Shown here piece by piece: positions 1 through 9,923 of a stretch of 44,811 bases of DNA (its first letter is position 1; each line of letters starts with the position of its first letter). This stretch comes from a bacterium (lineage in GTDB: Bacteria; Desulfobacterota; Deferrisomatia; Deferrisomatales; Deferrisomataceae): contig JALUTY010000044.1 in NCBI GenBank assembly GCA_027021615.1, positions 1-44,811 of the forward strand, given 5' to 3'. The notes below the pieces were generated by a model. That model was not told the DNA's origin. It saw only the letters and a program-made list of their open reading frames with translations, and did no database searches. A program made the translations under genes and the position numbers.

Positions 1-3000
1 CGAGCCCGGGGGTGTCCACCCCGGGGGTTCGGGCTATCACCTGGTACCGGGTGCCCGCGAACCGTCCTCCCGAGGCGCCGCCCTGCTGATACAGAAGGCC
101 GCTGTCGAGCATCGTGTCGGGCGGAGCCGGAAAGAACGACAGCAGCTCGGTCCCGTTGGGCGACTTCCTCCCGTACGTCCAAGGGTCGAAGCACACCCCA
201 CCCAACGTGAGCCCAAAGGGCGTGAGCCGGGTGGACCCGGTCACAATCGTCTCGGTAACCGGATCCGGGGCGAACGGCTCCGGCTCACCGATGAAGTCCG
301 TCCACCGGCCGTCGTCCGGGGTGCCGGGGAAGAACGGCATGTCCAGGACTCCGAGCCCCTTCTCCGGGTCGTGGTCGATCCCGATCCAGACCTCGCGCCC
401 GGCGCTCGGGTCCGGAGGCGAAGGCTCCCCGCTCGTCTCGTCCGGCACGAAGGAGAGCGCTGCGTAGGCTTGGTCCCGGGTGAGCCGGCCCTCTTCCACG
501 GCCAACGTCGGCGCCCGAAGCGTCTCGTGCCGGGGCACGAAGTTGAAGACGCTGAGGGTCTGCTCCAAGATCGTCTGCGCCAGACCCTGCTGGGTCACCT
601 CCACGGTGAGCGTGGTGTCCCCCGGGTTGGAGCTGACCCGATCGGGCAGCCCGTCGGGCAGATCCACGGTCTGGTCGCCCACTGTGGTGGTCTGGTCCGT
701 GAGGTCACCGTACAGGTCGAACCGCGCCGTCTGCCCGCCCGCAAGCCACCGCTGCAGCTTGGGCTGCAGGGTGTGCGTGGGCACGTACACCCCGGGGGTC
801 CGGGTGCGCGTGCGGGAGAACCCGGCAAGGGGAGTGGTCTGGCCCGCGGTCTCCACCCGGGCGGTCACGCGCACAGGAAGCGTGGTGCCCGTGACCTCCA
901 CCTCCACGGGCACCCGGGCCCGCTCCGCCACCCCGGGCCACTTGGCATTGAGCGGAAGCACCGTGGGAACGGCGCCCGTGGGCTTGACCTCGGCGATGTC
1001 CAGGGGGCCCGCCTTGTAGTGGGCCTCGCCCTGGCTCCCGAAAAACAGATGGAGCTCGAAGCTCCCCCGGCCGGAGGTGAAGTACTCGGCCGGCACCGTC
1101 ACGGTCACGTCCAGGGTGCTGGCGTCCACCGGCGTCACCGCGTCCACCGTGGGCTCGAGCGCCGCCTGCCCGTCGCGCCGCAGCTCCACTCGGGCGAGGG
1201 TGGGCGTGCCGGCGGCCAGGAGGTCGGCGAAACTCTTTCCTCCCTTCAGCCGCCAGGTCGCCTGGAACGCCCCGGAGTGCCCCGAGGGGGCGAGCTGCAC
1301 CGCCGGCGTGGCTACGAGGGAGGCGCCCCCGAACACGAGTTCGATCGTCCCGGCAGCCTGGTTGGGTAGTTCCGTGTAGAAGAACGAGCCCGCGATCACA
1401 TCCCCGGGCTCGGCAGCCACGGCGAGCTGGGGCTGGAGTTCGGCGCACCCGCCCTTTGCGACCTCGGTGGTCGAGGAGGTGGTATTCCTCCCCCCGCTCA
1501 ACACCGTAAAGGTGAGGGCGTTCGACTGCTGGCTGCCGTCCGGGCGGTACAGCGTGAAAGATCCGGAGGAGAAGTCTACCTCCACGCCGTTATCCGCGCT
1601 CGTGCACACCCGCACGGGCTGGAGCGCGCCTTCGGAGAAGTCCTGGACCGTTCGTTCCGCCCACGTCGACACGCTGCCGGTCACGACCTCGGCGGATTGC
1701 ACCGCGTAGCCGGTGTCGTCCGGGAACTCCAGGTACCGGATGCGGAACTCGTAGGTGCCGGCCTGGCTCGAGTCGAACGCGGCCACGAACCCGTCGGTGC
1801 CCTGGGAGGTCACGCCGGAGCCGCCGCCGATGCCCGAGCCGGGAAACGCTCTCGTGAGCAGGGGGGCGAGTTCCCACGCGCCGTTGCTCCCCTGGAGCCG
1901 GTACTCCACCACAGGGGTGAGGCCCACGATGCTCGGGAAGTAGTCCACCTTCACGTAGAACGGCGACCCCGTGGGCCCGATGTTCGTGGGGCCCACGTTC
2001 ACGGTGACCGGCGGGAAGGCCCCGGTCACCGCGAACTCCACCGGTGTTGCGATCCGCTGCCCCTGGTAAAGGAACACTGTGCCGGGTAGCGCGAGTTGCA
2101 CCGCGATGCTGCCCACCGCCCGGGGCACGAAGTCGGCGAGCACGTGGGCCTGACCGTACAACAAGGAGTTCGGGTTCGAGGTGTCCACGATGCCGCCCCG
2201 CTGGGGCGCGGGCCACAGCCCGGTGCCGGTCACCGTGCTTGCGGCGACGTCCACCTGGGCCACCCGGTCGGTGCCCTCCTGGTACACCACCGGGGGATCC
2301 GCCACGGTGACCCCCGAGGTCGGCCCGTTGTGCCACAGGGCATCGAGGCCCGTAGGGATGAAGTCGCCCTGGTCCGCCGCCACCCGGAACTCGGCCGGGG
2401 TGTCCGAAAGGAGGTCCACCAGCTGGTCCGCCGTGATCTCGGGGTGCCCCGAGGCGGAGAGCCCAAGCGCTAGAACCACCGTCTCGTTGAACCCGTTGGT
2501 GCCCTCCGGGGTGACGATCACGTCCCCGGTGGCCGTGGTTTCGTACTCGCCGGTGTCGGAAAGGATCACCACCGGCTTTACCTCCAGCCCCAGGAACTCG
2601 GCCGTGAACGTGGCGCTCTTCCCGGTCTGGCTCTCGGTGACCCGGAACTCGGCCACCCCCACCTTGCGGCCGAACACCACCCGGCCCGAGGCCGCGTCCA
2701 CATAGGCCACGTAGGTGGTGGGATCGGGCAGGGGGTCCACGGGGCTCTCCCGGGGCTGGACCCAGCCGTTCGAATCGAGGGCTTCGTAGGTCACCGCATC
2801 GGTGGGCGCCAGGTCGTAGGCCCCACCGGCGTGGGGCCCCCGCTGGGGTTCCAGGAGCACCTGGATGGGCTTCTGGTAGCCTTCCACCGCTCCGTAAACC
2901 GCGTCTGGGGTGACCTCCAGCACGTAGTCGGTGTCGGAGACCACGATCACCCCGGCCTGGGGGGAGCCGGGCGTCGTGGTGTCGGTGAACGTCACCGTGG

Positions 3001-5905
3001 TGCGGCCGAGCTCGCTGCCCACGGTGACCGTGGGGGGGGCGACCGATGCGGTGGCCACCGCCGTGTTGTCCGTGGACGCCTGGATGCCGGGGTCGTTGGT
3101 GAGATCCACCGAGGTCCCGTCCGACAGCTCGGCCGTGAGCGAGATCGCGTGGCTCGAACCCGCCTGGGTGGACCGCACGATCCCCGGGTCGGCCACGAGC
3201 TCCATGAGCGGGAACGACACCTCGTCGAAGGCGGTGGGGTCCTCCACGCTCTGGGCCCGGATCGTGATGGTGAGGGGCCTCGTGGGCATGAGAGGCGGCG
3301 CCTTGTACTCCCCGGCGTCGGTGATGGTCCCGGTGGCCGGATCGCCCCCCTCCACGTTGTTCACGAACCAGCGCACGTTCGTGTTCACCGCTCCCGTGAC
3401 CGTGGCCGTGAACGTCACCGTGGCCCCGAGCCCCACCCGCGGAGGTTGCGGATCGATCGCCACCTGGATGTCCGCCGGTTCGGCCACCAGGGTCACGGCG
3501 GCCGACGCGCTCGCCGTGGGATCGCCGGCAAGACGCGCCTCGATGGTGACCTGGTTTCCGGCCGTTGGCATAAGGATCGGCGCGTGGTAGGTGTACGTGC
3601 TGGGCGCGTCCGCGCTCTCCTCGATCGTGCCCACCTGGGTGTCCCCGCCCTCGACCCCGTTCACCAGGAGCACCACGGGCTGGCCGGTCGGTTCGGTGGT
3701 CACGGTGAAGGTCTCCCGGCCGTCCAGGGGCACGGTGGCCTCGGCCGGGGCGATGGAGACCGTCGTTGGGGCCGACACCGTGAAGGTGACCTCGGCGAAC
3801 CGCGTCGGATCCGACTCCGGTTCGGCCCGCACGGTGACCGCACCGGGCGGGGCGCCCGCCGGCGCGGTGTAGGTGCCGTCGGTCGAGATGGTGCCGTAGG
3901 TGGCGTCGCCTCCCTCCACCCCGTTCACGAGCCACCGGACCGGGTCGGTCGCGGGCTCGGCGCCCGAGAACAACACGAACCCCACGGTTTCTCCCACCGC
4001 CACCTGGGACACGGCCGGCGCCAGCGAGAGCGTTGTGCCTCCCCCGCTTCCCCCTGCTTGCTGCTGCCGGAAGGTCACCGTGGCCGAGGCCGAGACCTGG
4101 GGCAGGGCCTTGAGCCGTGCCGTGACGCCGACCTGCCCGGCCGGAGGCGGGGTAGCCGGCGCGGCGTACTGCCCGGAGTCCGAGATCGTGCCCACGGTGG
4201 CGTTGCCCCCGAGGATCCCCTCCACCAGGAACTCCACAGCTGTGTCCGAAAGGGCGCCCTCCGGGTTCACCGCGACCGCGGCGGTGAACACCGTGGTACC
4301 CCCCGGGTCCAGGACGGCGGTGGTCGGGTTGAGGGTGATCCCCACCGAGGCCACGGTGAACGTCGTCTCCGCCGCGGCCGTGGGGGCGGTCGCGCTTTCG
4401 GCTCGCACCGTGACCACCACCGGGGCCGAGGGGGCCGAGGGCGCGGTGTAGGTGCCGGCCGGGTCGATCGTGCCGGCGTCGGCGCCGCCGCCCTCCTCGC
4501 CGTTCACGAACCAGCGGGCGCCCGCCACCGGGGATCCGCCGGCGTCTACGAGCTGGAACGAAACGGCCTGCCCGGGAAGCACCGTACCCGGCGCGGGCAC
4601 CAGGGCGAAGTCCCCTGTGACCGGAGGCCAGGTCCGGAAGCTCCAGCTGTACGTCGTGCCGTCGGCCGTGACCGAAGCGGTGTAGGTCTGGCCGGGCTCC
4701 AGGGGGGCCCGGGGGACGATCACCACGGCGTCGCGGGTGTTGAGGGCCTGGCGGCCGGACTGCTGGGCCTCTTCGTCCGGGTTCGCGTAGGTGGCTTCGG
4801 AGAACCAGCACACCTCGAGAGGGGTGCCGTTCGCTGCCATGAGCGACGCGCCGGTGACGTCGGGCACCCGGGTACCGAACCGGTCCGAGCCGAGCTGGAC
4901 CACCAGCGGCAGCCCTGTGGGGGCCTCGAACCCTTCACAGCTCGTGAGAGGGTCGGGGCTTTCGAGACCCGGGTACTCCAGCAGGTGCACGACGGCGTCG
5001 GGCCCCGGGAAAAAGAGGGGAAACGAGACGCCCTCGGGCACCTCGTCCACAAGCCCCGAGAGCACGTCGAGCACGGCGGCCGACTGCCAGCCTTGCCCGT
5101 CGGCCTCGTTCCAGATGCCGTAGCCCACCCGCTCGAGCCGCGGGTCGAGGATGCCCAGGGCGTGGAACGGCCCGGTCATCCAGGCGTCGAACGCGCGGGC
5201 CGAGTCCATGGCCGGATCCTCGGACCGGACCACGTTGGATTTCTGGGCGGCCTCCTGTCCCTCGGTGGTGTAGCCCGGCTTCGTCGGATCCTCGTCGTGC
5301 ACGTTCCCCCCGGGGTCGATGTCGGGGTGGGACGTGTCGTTGGCCACCAGATATTTGGCGTGCTTGAGGGCTCCGTCGCCCAATTCCGGGGCCTCTGTGA
5401 CCGCCGGCAGAAATCCGCCCACCCGGGCGGCCCGCCGGGCCGCCGAAGCCCGAGTGCCCGAGCGGAAGAGGTTCAGATATGCGAGCCACTGCTCCCCCAC
5501 CTGCACCGTGACCTCGGCCTCGGCGCTCACCGAGGGGTCGGCCTTGGCGGTGGCCCGCACGTGGTATGTGCCGGGCACGAGGGGCGCGGTGTACCGGCCC
5601 GAGGCGTCGATCACGCCCCCGCCGGGCTCCACCACGAACCAATCGGCCTCGGCCGAGGCGCTGAACGGCACCGAGGTGGCGATGTCCACGGTCTGCTGGG
5701 CGGGCGTCACGGTCAGCTGGATGCCGCCGCCCCCCCCTCCTCCTCCGGTTCCGCCGGCTCCCCCCGTTCCCGTGCCCTCACCGCCGCCCCCGCCCCCCCC
5801 ACCGCAGGCCGCCAAGACCAGCGCGAGCACCATGCCGAGCCAGGGGGCAAAAAAGGGGGACCGCGGGATCGCCCCGACCGAGGAGGATCGAGGGCTGGTG
5901 GACAT
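1..5905 (-). CDS. Very long CAP-domain lipoprotein with Ig-like repeats (3' end off the window)
   Basis: The frame is open from about 5911 to the left edge, so at least 1,968 residues are present and the C-terminus is missing. The start at 5905 is preferred because AAAGGAG lies 7 bases upstream; an in-frame ATG at 5911 would sit almost on that site. The signal peptide ends in a clear lipobox, LVLAAC (Cys34), followed by a Gly-rich linker. Next come one Ig-like module, then a CAP/SCP-like domain (LNLFRS, HAKYLVAND, a WMTGPFHALG segment and VGYG). After that at least five Ig-like repeats share the pattern WxVNGVEGGD...GTI...GTYTAP, followed by a long beta-rich tail. CAP domains in secreted bacterial proteins have varied or unknown activities. 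It is presumably an outer-membrane-anchored surface protein. The gene lies 33 bases downstream of another lipoprotein gene on the same strand, which suggests co-transcription. Confidence 0.85.
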   Translation of the reverse strand, partial: MSTSPRSSSVGAIPRSPFFAPWLGMVLALVLAACGGGGGGGGEGTGTGGAGGTGGGGGGGGIQLTVTPAQQTVDIATSVPFSASAEADWFVVEPGGGVIDASGRYTAPLVPGTYHVRATAKADPSVSAEAEVTVQVGEQWLAYLNLFRSGTRASAARRAARVGGFLPAVTEAPELGDGALKHAKYLVANDTSHPDIDPGGNVHDEDPTKPGYTTEGQEAAQKSNVVRSEDPAMDSARAFDAWMTGPFHALGILDPRLERVGYGIWNEADGQGWQSAAVLDVLSGLVDEVPEGVSFPLFFPGPDAVVHLLEYPGLESPDPLTSCEGFEAPTGLPLVVQLGSDRFGTRVPDVTGASLMAANGTPLEVCWFSEATYANPDEEAQQSGRQALNTRDAVVIVPRAPLEPGQTYTASVTADGTTYSWSFRTWPPVTGDFALVPAPGTVLPGQAVSFQLVDAGGSPVAGARWFVNGEEGGGADAGTIDPAGTYTAPSAPSAPVVVTVRAESATAPTAAAETTFTVASVGITLNPTTAVLDPGGTTVFTAAVAVNPEGALSDTAVEFLVEGILGGNATVGTISDSGQYAAPATPPPAGQVGVTARLKALPQVSASATVTFRQQQAGGSGGGTTLSLAPAVSQVAVGETVGFVLFSGAEPATDPVRWLVNGVEGGDATYGTISTDGTYTAPAGAPPGAVTVRAEPESDPTRFAEVTFTVSAPTTVSIAPAEATVPLDGRETFTVTTEPTGQPVVLLVNGVEGGDTQVGTIEESADAPSTYTYHAPILMPTAGNQVTIEARLAGDPTASASAAVTLVAEPADIQVAIDPQPPRVGLGATVTFTATVTGAVNTNVRWFVNNVEGGDPATGTITDAGEYKAPPLMPTRPLTITIRAQSVEDPTAFDEVSFPLMELVADPGIVRSTQAGSSHAISLTAELSDGTSVDLTNDPGIQASTDNTAVATASVAPPTVTVGSELGRTTVTFTDTTTPGSPQAGVIVVSDTDYVLEVTPDAVYGAVEGYQKPIQVLLEPQRGPHAGGAYDLAPTDAVTYEALDSNGWVQPRESPVDPLPDPTTYVAYVDAASGRVVFGRKVGVAEFRVTESQTGKSATFTAEFLGLEVKPVVILSDTGEYETTATGDVIVTPEGTNGFNETVVLALGLSASGHPEITADQLVDLLSDTPAEFRVAADQGDFIPTGLDALWHNGPTSGVTVADPPVVYQEGTDRVAQVDVAASTVTGTGLWPAPQRGGIVDTSNPNSLLYGQAHVLADFVPRAVGSIAVQLALPGTVFLYQGQRIATPVEFAVTGAFPPVTVNVGPTNIGPTGSPFYVKVDYFPSIVGLTPVVEYRLQGSNGAWELAPLLTRAFPGSGIGGGSGVTSQGTDGFVAAFDSSQAGTYEFRIRYLEFPDDTGYAVQSAEVVTGSVSTWAERTVQDFSEGALQPVRVCTSADNGVEVDFSSGSFTLYRPDGSQQSNALTFTVLSGGRNTTSSTTEVAKGGCAELQPQLAVAAEPGDVIAGSFFYTELPNQAAGTIELVFGGASLVATPAVQLAPSGHSGAFQATWRLKGGKSFADLLAAGTPTLARVELRRDGQAALEPTVDAVTPVDASTLDVTVTVPAEYFTSGRGSFELHLFFGSQGEAHYKAGPLDIAEVKPTGAVPTVLPLNAKWPGVAERARVPVEVEVTGTTLPVRVTARVETAGQTTPLAGFSRTRTRTPGVYVPTHTLQPKLQRWLAGGQTARFDLYGDLTDQTTTVGDQTVDLPDGLPDRVSSNPGDTTLTVEVTQQGLAQTILEQTLSVFNFVPRHETLRAPTLAVEEGRLTRDQAYAALSFVPDETSGEPSPPDPSAGREVWIGIDHDPEKGLGVLDMPFFPGTPDDGRWTDFIGEPEPFAPDPVTETIVTGSTRLTPFGLTLGGVCFDPWTYGRKSPNGTELLSFFPAPPDTMLDSGLLYQQGGASGGRFAGTRYQVIARTPGVDTPGL

Positions 5906-5938
5906 TTTCATGCTCCTTTGCCCCGCCCGCGGAACGGA

Positions 5939-7168
5939 TCATTCGAACGTGGCGCAAGCCCCTTGGGAAAGGCTTGCCTTCGTCTGCCAATCGAGGTCTA
6001 TCTCTCCGGTCTCCAGCACCCGGAACCGATCCATCGGGATGTTGGGGAGCGGCACGAAGTCCCCGTCGGGCAACACCCCCTCATAGGGGTTCCCCTGGAC
6101 GCTGCGGGGATCGATGGCGTACAGCCCGATCCCCGAGCCTCCGCCCGTGTCCACGAGGAACATGCCGTACTTCTGAAGCGCCCGGGCGATGGTTCTCTCG
6201 TAGGAGGTAAGCCCGAGGGTATCGAGGTCCAGCTCCGGATCGAGCTGGAGGCGAGCGCCTTCGGGCATGGGCACGGCTCCCGGGCCGGCAAGGTCCCGGA
6301 TCTCCTCTTCCGTGCCGTCCCAGACCCCGTCGGTGGCCGTGGCCGGCGCCACGGGGCCGCCCGCGCGGGTGTAGGGGTAGTTGAACACCAGGGCATGCTC
6401 GATCCGGCCGTCCTGAAGCTCGTCGGGCCAGATCAGACCGCCCAAAAACGCGAACCCCGAGCCCCGGGTCGAAAGGCCTCCCGGGTAGATCCCGGTGCCA
6501 TCGAGGGAGACCGCCCCGCCCCAGCTCGCCACGGCCTGACCCCCCACCCACCGGAACTGCCAAAGGTCGTACTCGCACCGGGTCTCGAGGTCGAGCACGA
6601 TCAGGTTGTTGTCCTGGTCGGCGTTTTCGCCGCAGGTGGTGGTGTCCGGGGGGACCGGGTTGTCGGAGCCGTCCACGTCGAGGGTCGGCTCCGCGCCGTC
6701 GGGGATCGGGACACCGGTCATGCGCGAGGCGCCGAGCTCCCACCACGGGCCGCACGGCAGCTCCACGGTGCGCCGCGGGGTGGACGCGTCGGCGATGTAC
6801 ACGGGCGAGGAGTACTGCCGCACCTGGATCACGAGCTCCCCGCTCGCTTGGAGGAGCCGCACCATGGCGTCCGAGTCCGGATCGATGGCCGGGTCTTGAG
6901 AGATCGGCCGGTTCAGGGGGCTGTCGGCGGAGTAGAGGTTCACCTCGGAGAACGTTGGCAAGACCGAAGGCGCAGCCCCTTCCCCGCCCCCGGCCGAGGG
7001 CTCAAACGAGCTTCCATCGGGCCCGGTCTCGTCGGCAGCCTGGGGGCCAGCGGTTGGTTCAGAGCCTCCCCCGCCGCAGGAGGCACCTGCCAACAAGAGC
7101 ATCCCTGCGAGGGCGATCCGTGTCCAGACGCCCGGGGGCGGCCAACCGACTCGGGTCAGCACATGCAT
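5939..7168 (-). CDS. Secreted lipoprotein of unknown function
   Basis: A 409-residue protein. The start ATG at 7168 follows a GAGGAGG site; the frame stays open upstream to 7486 but that part is unlikely to be translated. The N-terminus is a signal peptide with a hydrophobic core and AGASC at the cleavage region, then a Gly/Ser/Glu-rich linker, consistent with a lipoprotein. The body contains a stretch near SPLNRPISQDPAIDPDSD that reminds me of a poorly described family of secreted bacterial proteins with an SPFNxPI-like motif, but I cannot name it. Several Cys residues (for example in ELPCGPWW and TTTCGEN) could form disulfides. It lies directly upstream of the CAP-domain lipoprotein and probably shares its transcript. 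No catalytic motif was recognised. Confidence 0.85.
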   Translation of the reverse strand: MHVLTRVGWPPPGVWTRIALAGMLLLAGASCGGGGSEPTAGPQAADETGPDGSSFEPSAGGGEGAAPSVLPTFSEVNLYSADSPLNRPISQDPAIDPDSDAMVRLLQASGELVIQVRQYSSPVYIADASTPRRTVELPCGPWWELGASRMTGVPIPDGAEPTLDVDGSDNPVPPDTTTCGENADQDNNLIVLDLETRCEYDLWQFRWVGGQAVASWGGAVSLDGTGIYPGGLSTRGSGFAFLGGLIWPDELQDGRIEHALVFNYPYTRAGGPVAPATATDGVWDGTEEEIRDLAGPGAVPMPEGARLQLDPELDLDTLGLTSYERTIARALQKYGMFLVDTGGGSGIGLYAIDPRSVQGNPYEGVLPDGDFVPLPNIPMDRFRVLETGEIDLDWQTKASLSQGACATFE

Positions 7169-7579
7169 GGGTCGTCCTCCTCGCCGTACCCCATGGGGGT
7201 GGTCTTCCGTCCCATAAACCCGGACAAAATAGGCTCCTCTCCTTGGAGGACGGGGCAAGGGGCCTGGTTCCGGCCGGGCGTGGCTCCAACCCGCCACTCG
7301 GCTCCGAGGGACGGGCAAAGAAAAACGAACAGACACCCTGTACCTGCCCGGATGTTGTTCCTCGTGTGTTTCACGGGCCCTGTAAAACTTGCAAGGCTCG
7401 TACCGGCTCGATAAGGTGCGAGGGTGGGGTGCGGGAGGGGAAAGGGTGAGTAATCTGGTTCCTTTTGGGGGAAATATTTTTCCCACCAGAGGGGTTGGGG
7501 GGGGGTGTATTGTCGGCGGCTCCGGACGTGCAAGACTCTGCCAAGGTGCAGACTCCGACCAGGAGGAGGGAGAAAGGAC
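7169..7579. other. Divergent intergenic region with a dispersed-repeat end and an AT-rich palindrome
   Basis: About 410 bases separate the minus-strand lipoprotein gene from the plus-strand kinase gene. Around 7250-7290 there is a GGGGCAAGGGGCCTGG segment followed by CCGGCCGGGCGTGGCTCC, which matches one end of the dispersed palindromic element found elsewhere in the window. At 7467-7483 an AT-rich inverted repeat (GGGGAAATATTTTTCCC) stands out from the GC-rich surroundings and may be a protein-binding site for either divergent gene. I see no gene here. Confidence 0.5.
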
Positions 7580-8929
7580 GTGAAGTGCGAAGGCCCCGGT
7601 TCACGAAGCGGCGCGAAGGTTGTCGAATCTCTCGAGGGAAGAGGGAGTGCTCCGGTGGATGACGACATCCGGATGCGCGTGGCTGCTTTGGAGGACGAGC
7701 TCCGGTCTCTCCGGGAGACGAACGAACTTCTGGGGAGGCAGGCCGAGGATCTCGGGTTTCTGGAGGCCCGGCTCCGGGAGCGCACGGGGGAGCTCCAGGA
7801 GAAGAACGCCCTGCTCCAGGCCATTTATGACGCGATGCCGGACATGGTCTTCCTGCACGGCGCCGACGGTATGGTGGAGGACGTCAACGAGAACGTGCTC
7901 CGGACGTTTGGATGGACCCGGGACGAGGCCCGGCGGATCGGTGTGGAGGAGGGGAGTGGGCCGGACATGTGCCCCCAGGAGGCGATGGAGCGGATCCGTC
8001 GGGCCAGGGCTGGGGAGCCCCAGGACTTCGAGTGGACCGCGCGCCGGAAGGACGGAACCACGTTCCCCGTAGAGGTGCGGCTTCGAAGATTGGAAGGGCT
8101 GCCCGGCGAACCGAAGATTCTGGCCCTGGTGCGGGACCTCACCGAGGAGAAACGGCGGGAACAGGAACTCCGGGCCCAGGAGCGGCTGGCTGCCCTCGGC
8201 CAGTTGGCCGCGGGGGTCGCCCACGATTTCAACAACCTCTTGACCCCGGTGTGCAGCTACCCGGAGATGCTCCGGGATCTGCCGGGGGTTCCCGATCGGG
8301 TGCGCAAGGCGTTGGAGGTGATCGGAGAGCAAGGCCAACGGGGAGCGAGGCTGGTGCACCAGCTCTTGGACTTCGGGCGGGGGTCCCCTCCGAACCGCCA
8401 GGTGATGGATCTTCGGTTCTTTGTCCCAGAGGTGGGGGAGATGATCCGGCGCACCTTTCCCGAGGCGGTGGAGGTCGAGGTGGCGATCGCTGAGGAGGTC
8501 GACCTCAGGGTTTGGGCCGATCCGGTCCAGGTCCAACAGGCCCTGGTGAACCTGGCTGTGAACGCCCGGGACGCCATGCCCGAGGGAGGGGTCTTGACGT
8601 TGGGGGTGGAGCGGGTACGACTGCCGGCCGGGATGGCCGAGCCCGGATGCCCTACCGAAGGAGAATGGGTGAGGCTCACCGTCCAGGACACAGGGGAGGG
8701 GATATCTCCCGAGGTGCTGCCCCGAATCTTCGAGCCGTTTTTTACCACCCGAGCCCCGGGGGAGGGAACGGGGCTCGGGCTCTCCCAGGTCCACGGTCTC
8801 GTGGCCGAGCACGGGGGCCGGATCACCGTGGAGACCGAGCCCGGCCGGGGCACGGTGTTTCGGGTATACCTGCCGCCAGCGCCCACTCCCCCGAGAGGGG
8901 CGGTCGGACAGCCGACACGGTGCCGGTAG
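7580..8929 (+). CDS. PAS-domain sensor histidine kinase
   Basis: A 449-residue protein from the GTG at 7580, which follows an AGGAGGAGGG/AAAGGA purine tract. A GTG at 7655 is a possible alternative. The N-terminus has a charged coiled-coil segment, then a PAS domain (AIYDAMPDMVFLHGADG... through VRDLTEEK). The dimerisation/H-box is AAGVAHDFNNLLTP with the phospho-acceptor His in HDFNN. The ATPase domain has the N-box VNLAVNARDAMPEGG, the G1 box DTGEGIS and the G2 box GEGTGLGLSQVHGL. There is no membrane segment, so it is cytoplasmic. The HDFNN form is typical of NtrB-like kinases. No response regulator is adjacent, so it is an orphan kinase here. It runs convergently into the DUF815 gene, 37 bases away. 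Confidence 0.9.
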   Translation: MKCEGPGSRSGAKVVESLEGRGSAPVDDDIRMRVAALEDELRSLRETNELLGRQAEDLGFLEARLRERTGELQEKNALLQAIYDAMPDMVFLHGADGMVEDVNENVLRTFGWTRDEARRIGVEEGSGPDMCPQEAMERIRRARAGEPQDFEWTARRKDGTTFPVEVRLRRLEGLPGEPKILALVRDLTEEKRREQELRAQERLAALGQLAAGVAHDFNNLLTPVCSYPEMLRDLPGVPDRVRKALEVIGEQGQRGARLVHQLLDFGRGSPPNRQVMDLRFFVPEVGEMIRRTFPEAVEVEVAIAEEVDLRVWADPVQVQQALVNLAVNARDAMPEGGVLTLGVERVRLPAGMAEPGCPTEGEWVRLTVQDTGEGISPEVLPRIFEPFFTTRAPGEGTGLGLSQVHGLVAEHGGRITVETEPGRGTVFRVYLPPAPTPPRGAVGQPTRCR

Positions 8930-8966
8930 AGCGATCTCTTGGGGATCGGGGTGGCGGGTCGTCGAC

Positions 8967-9794
8967 TCAACCGTCGTGCCCGGAGAACCAGGCCCCGGCG
9001 ATCTCCCGGGCCGCCTGTAGGGCCGTGCGGCCCGAGCGGATGCCCCGCTCCAGGGCCCAGCGCTCAGCCTCGGCCTCCCACCCCGGGGGCGGCTCGACCC
9101 CGAAGCCCCGCAGGTGCCGGGCCACGGCCTCACGGAACGTGGCCGGGGCGAAGGGATAAAACCCCAGCGAGAGCCCGAACCGGTCGGCCAGGCTCACGGT
9201 TTCGGCCACCGTCTCCTGGGGGTGGATCTCGCCGTCGTTGGGGAACCGCTCGGGCACGAGGTGCCGCCGGTTCGAGGTGGCGACGGCCAGGGTGTTCGCG
9301 GGCCGCGCCCGAAGCCCCCCTTCGAGGAGTACCTTGAGCTCTCGGTACCGGTCGTCGGGGCCGGAGAACGACAGGTCGTCCAGGTACACGATCCAGCGCC
9401 GGGGATCGCGGTCGAGGGCTTCGAGGAGCAGGGGTAGCTCCGGGATGCGTGGTTCGGGCACCTCCACCACGGCGAGGTCGGGAAATACGTGAAACACCGT
9501 GCGCACGAGCGAGGATTTCCCGGTGCCCCGGTCGCCCCACAGGAGCACGTCGTGGGCCGGTGTGCCGGCCAGGAACCGGCGGACGTTGGCGTAAAACGCC
9601 TCCTTCTGGCGGTCCATGCCGATGAGGGCGTCCGGGGCGACCGCGGCGATCCGCTCCACGGGCGCGAACCGGCCCTCCCACACGAAAGCCTGGCGGTCGG
9701 GCGCGGGGGCCGGGCCCGGGCCGGCCGGTCGGTCGACCAAAAGCGCGGCGATGCGGTCGAGTTTTACCAGGAGCGGTTGGAGCGTGTCGGTCAT
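8967..9794 (-). CDS. DUF815 family AAA+ ATP-binding protein
   Basis: A 275-residue protein. It has the hallmarks of the DUF815 family: a start region ending in FAPVERIAAVAPDALIGMDRQKEAF, a Walker A motif LLWGDRGTGKSS, a Walker B-like VYLDDLSF, and the conserved FPNDGEIHPQETVAETVSLADRFGL segment. The C-terminal lid carries RSGRTALQAAREIAGAW. The family is widespread in Proteobacteria and its substrate is unknown to me; its architecture suggests a remodelling or loader ATPase. The next gene upstream on the same strand, the M48 peptidase, ends 129 bases away, so the two may share a transcript. Confidence 0.9.
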   Translation of the reverse strand: MTDTLQPLLVKLDRIAALLVDRPAGPGPAPAPDRQAFVWEGRFAPVERIAAVAPDALIGMDRQKEAFYANVRRFLAGTPAHDVLLWGDRGTGKSSLVRTVFHVFPDLAVVEVPEPRIPELPLLLEALDRDPRRWIVYLDDLSFSGPDDRYRELKVLLEGGLRARPANTLAVATSNRRHLVPERFPNDGEIHPQETVAETVSLADRFGLSLGFYPFAPATFREAVARHLRGFGVEPPPGWEAEAERWALERGIRSGRTALQAAREIAGAWFSGHDG

Positions 9795-9923
9795 GGGTGG
9801 CCTCGTTCGGACGTGCGGATGTTGGGACGTTCTCGGATGCGCGGAGTTGCCCCGCTCTTGCGCCGGAACGCGGTGCGGAGCCAGTCCCCCATCCGCACCA
9901 TGGCAGACTCTCCGAAGTTCTTG

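Noticed and set aside
1590..4811. A 1,073-codon open frame on the minus strand
   Set aside because: It lies in a wrong frame of the same strand as the CAP-domain lipoprotein and is low-complexity Arg/Gly/His text.
2831..7414. A 1,527-codon open frame on the plus strand opposite the lipoprotein genes
   Set aside because: Its translation is dominated by Arg, Gly, His and Pro without domain signal, a typical GC-rich antisense shadow; the minus-strand frame encodes signal peptides and clear domains.
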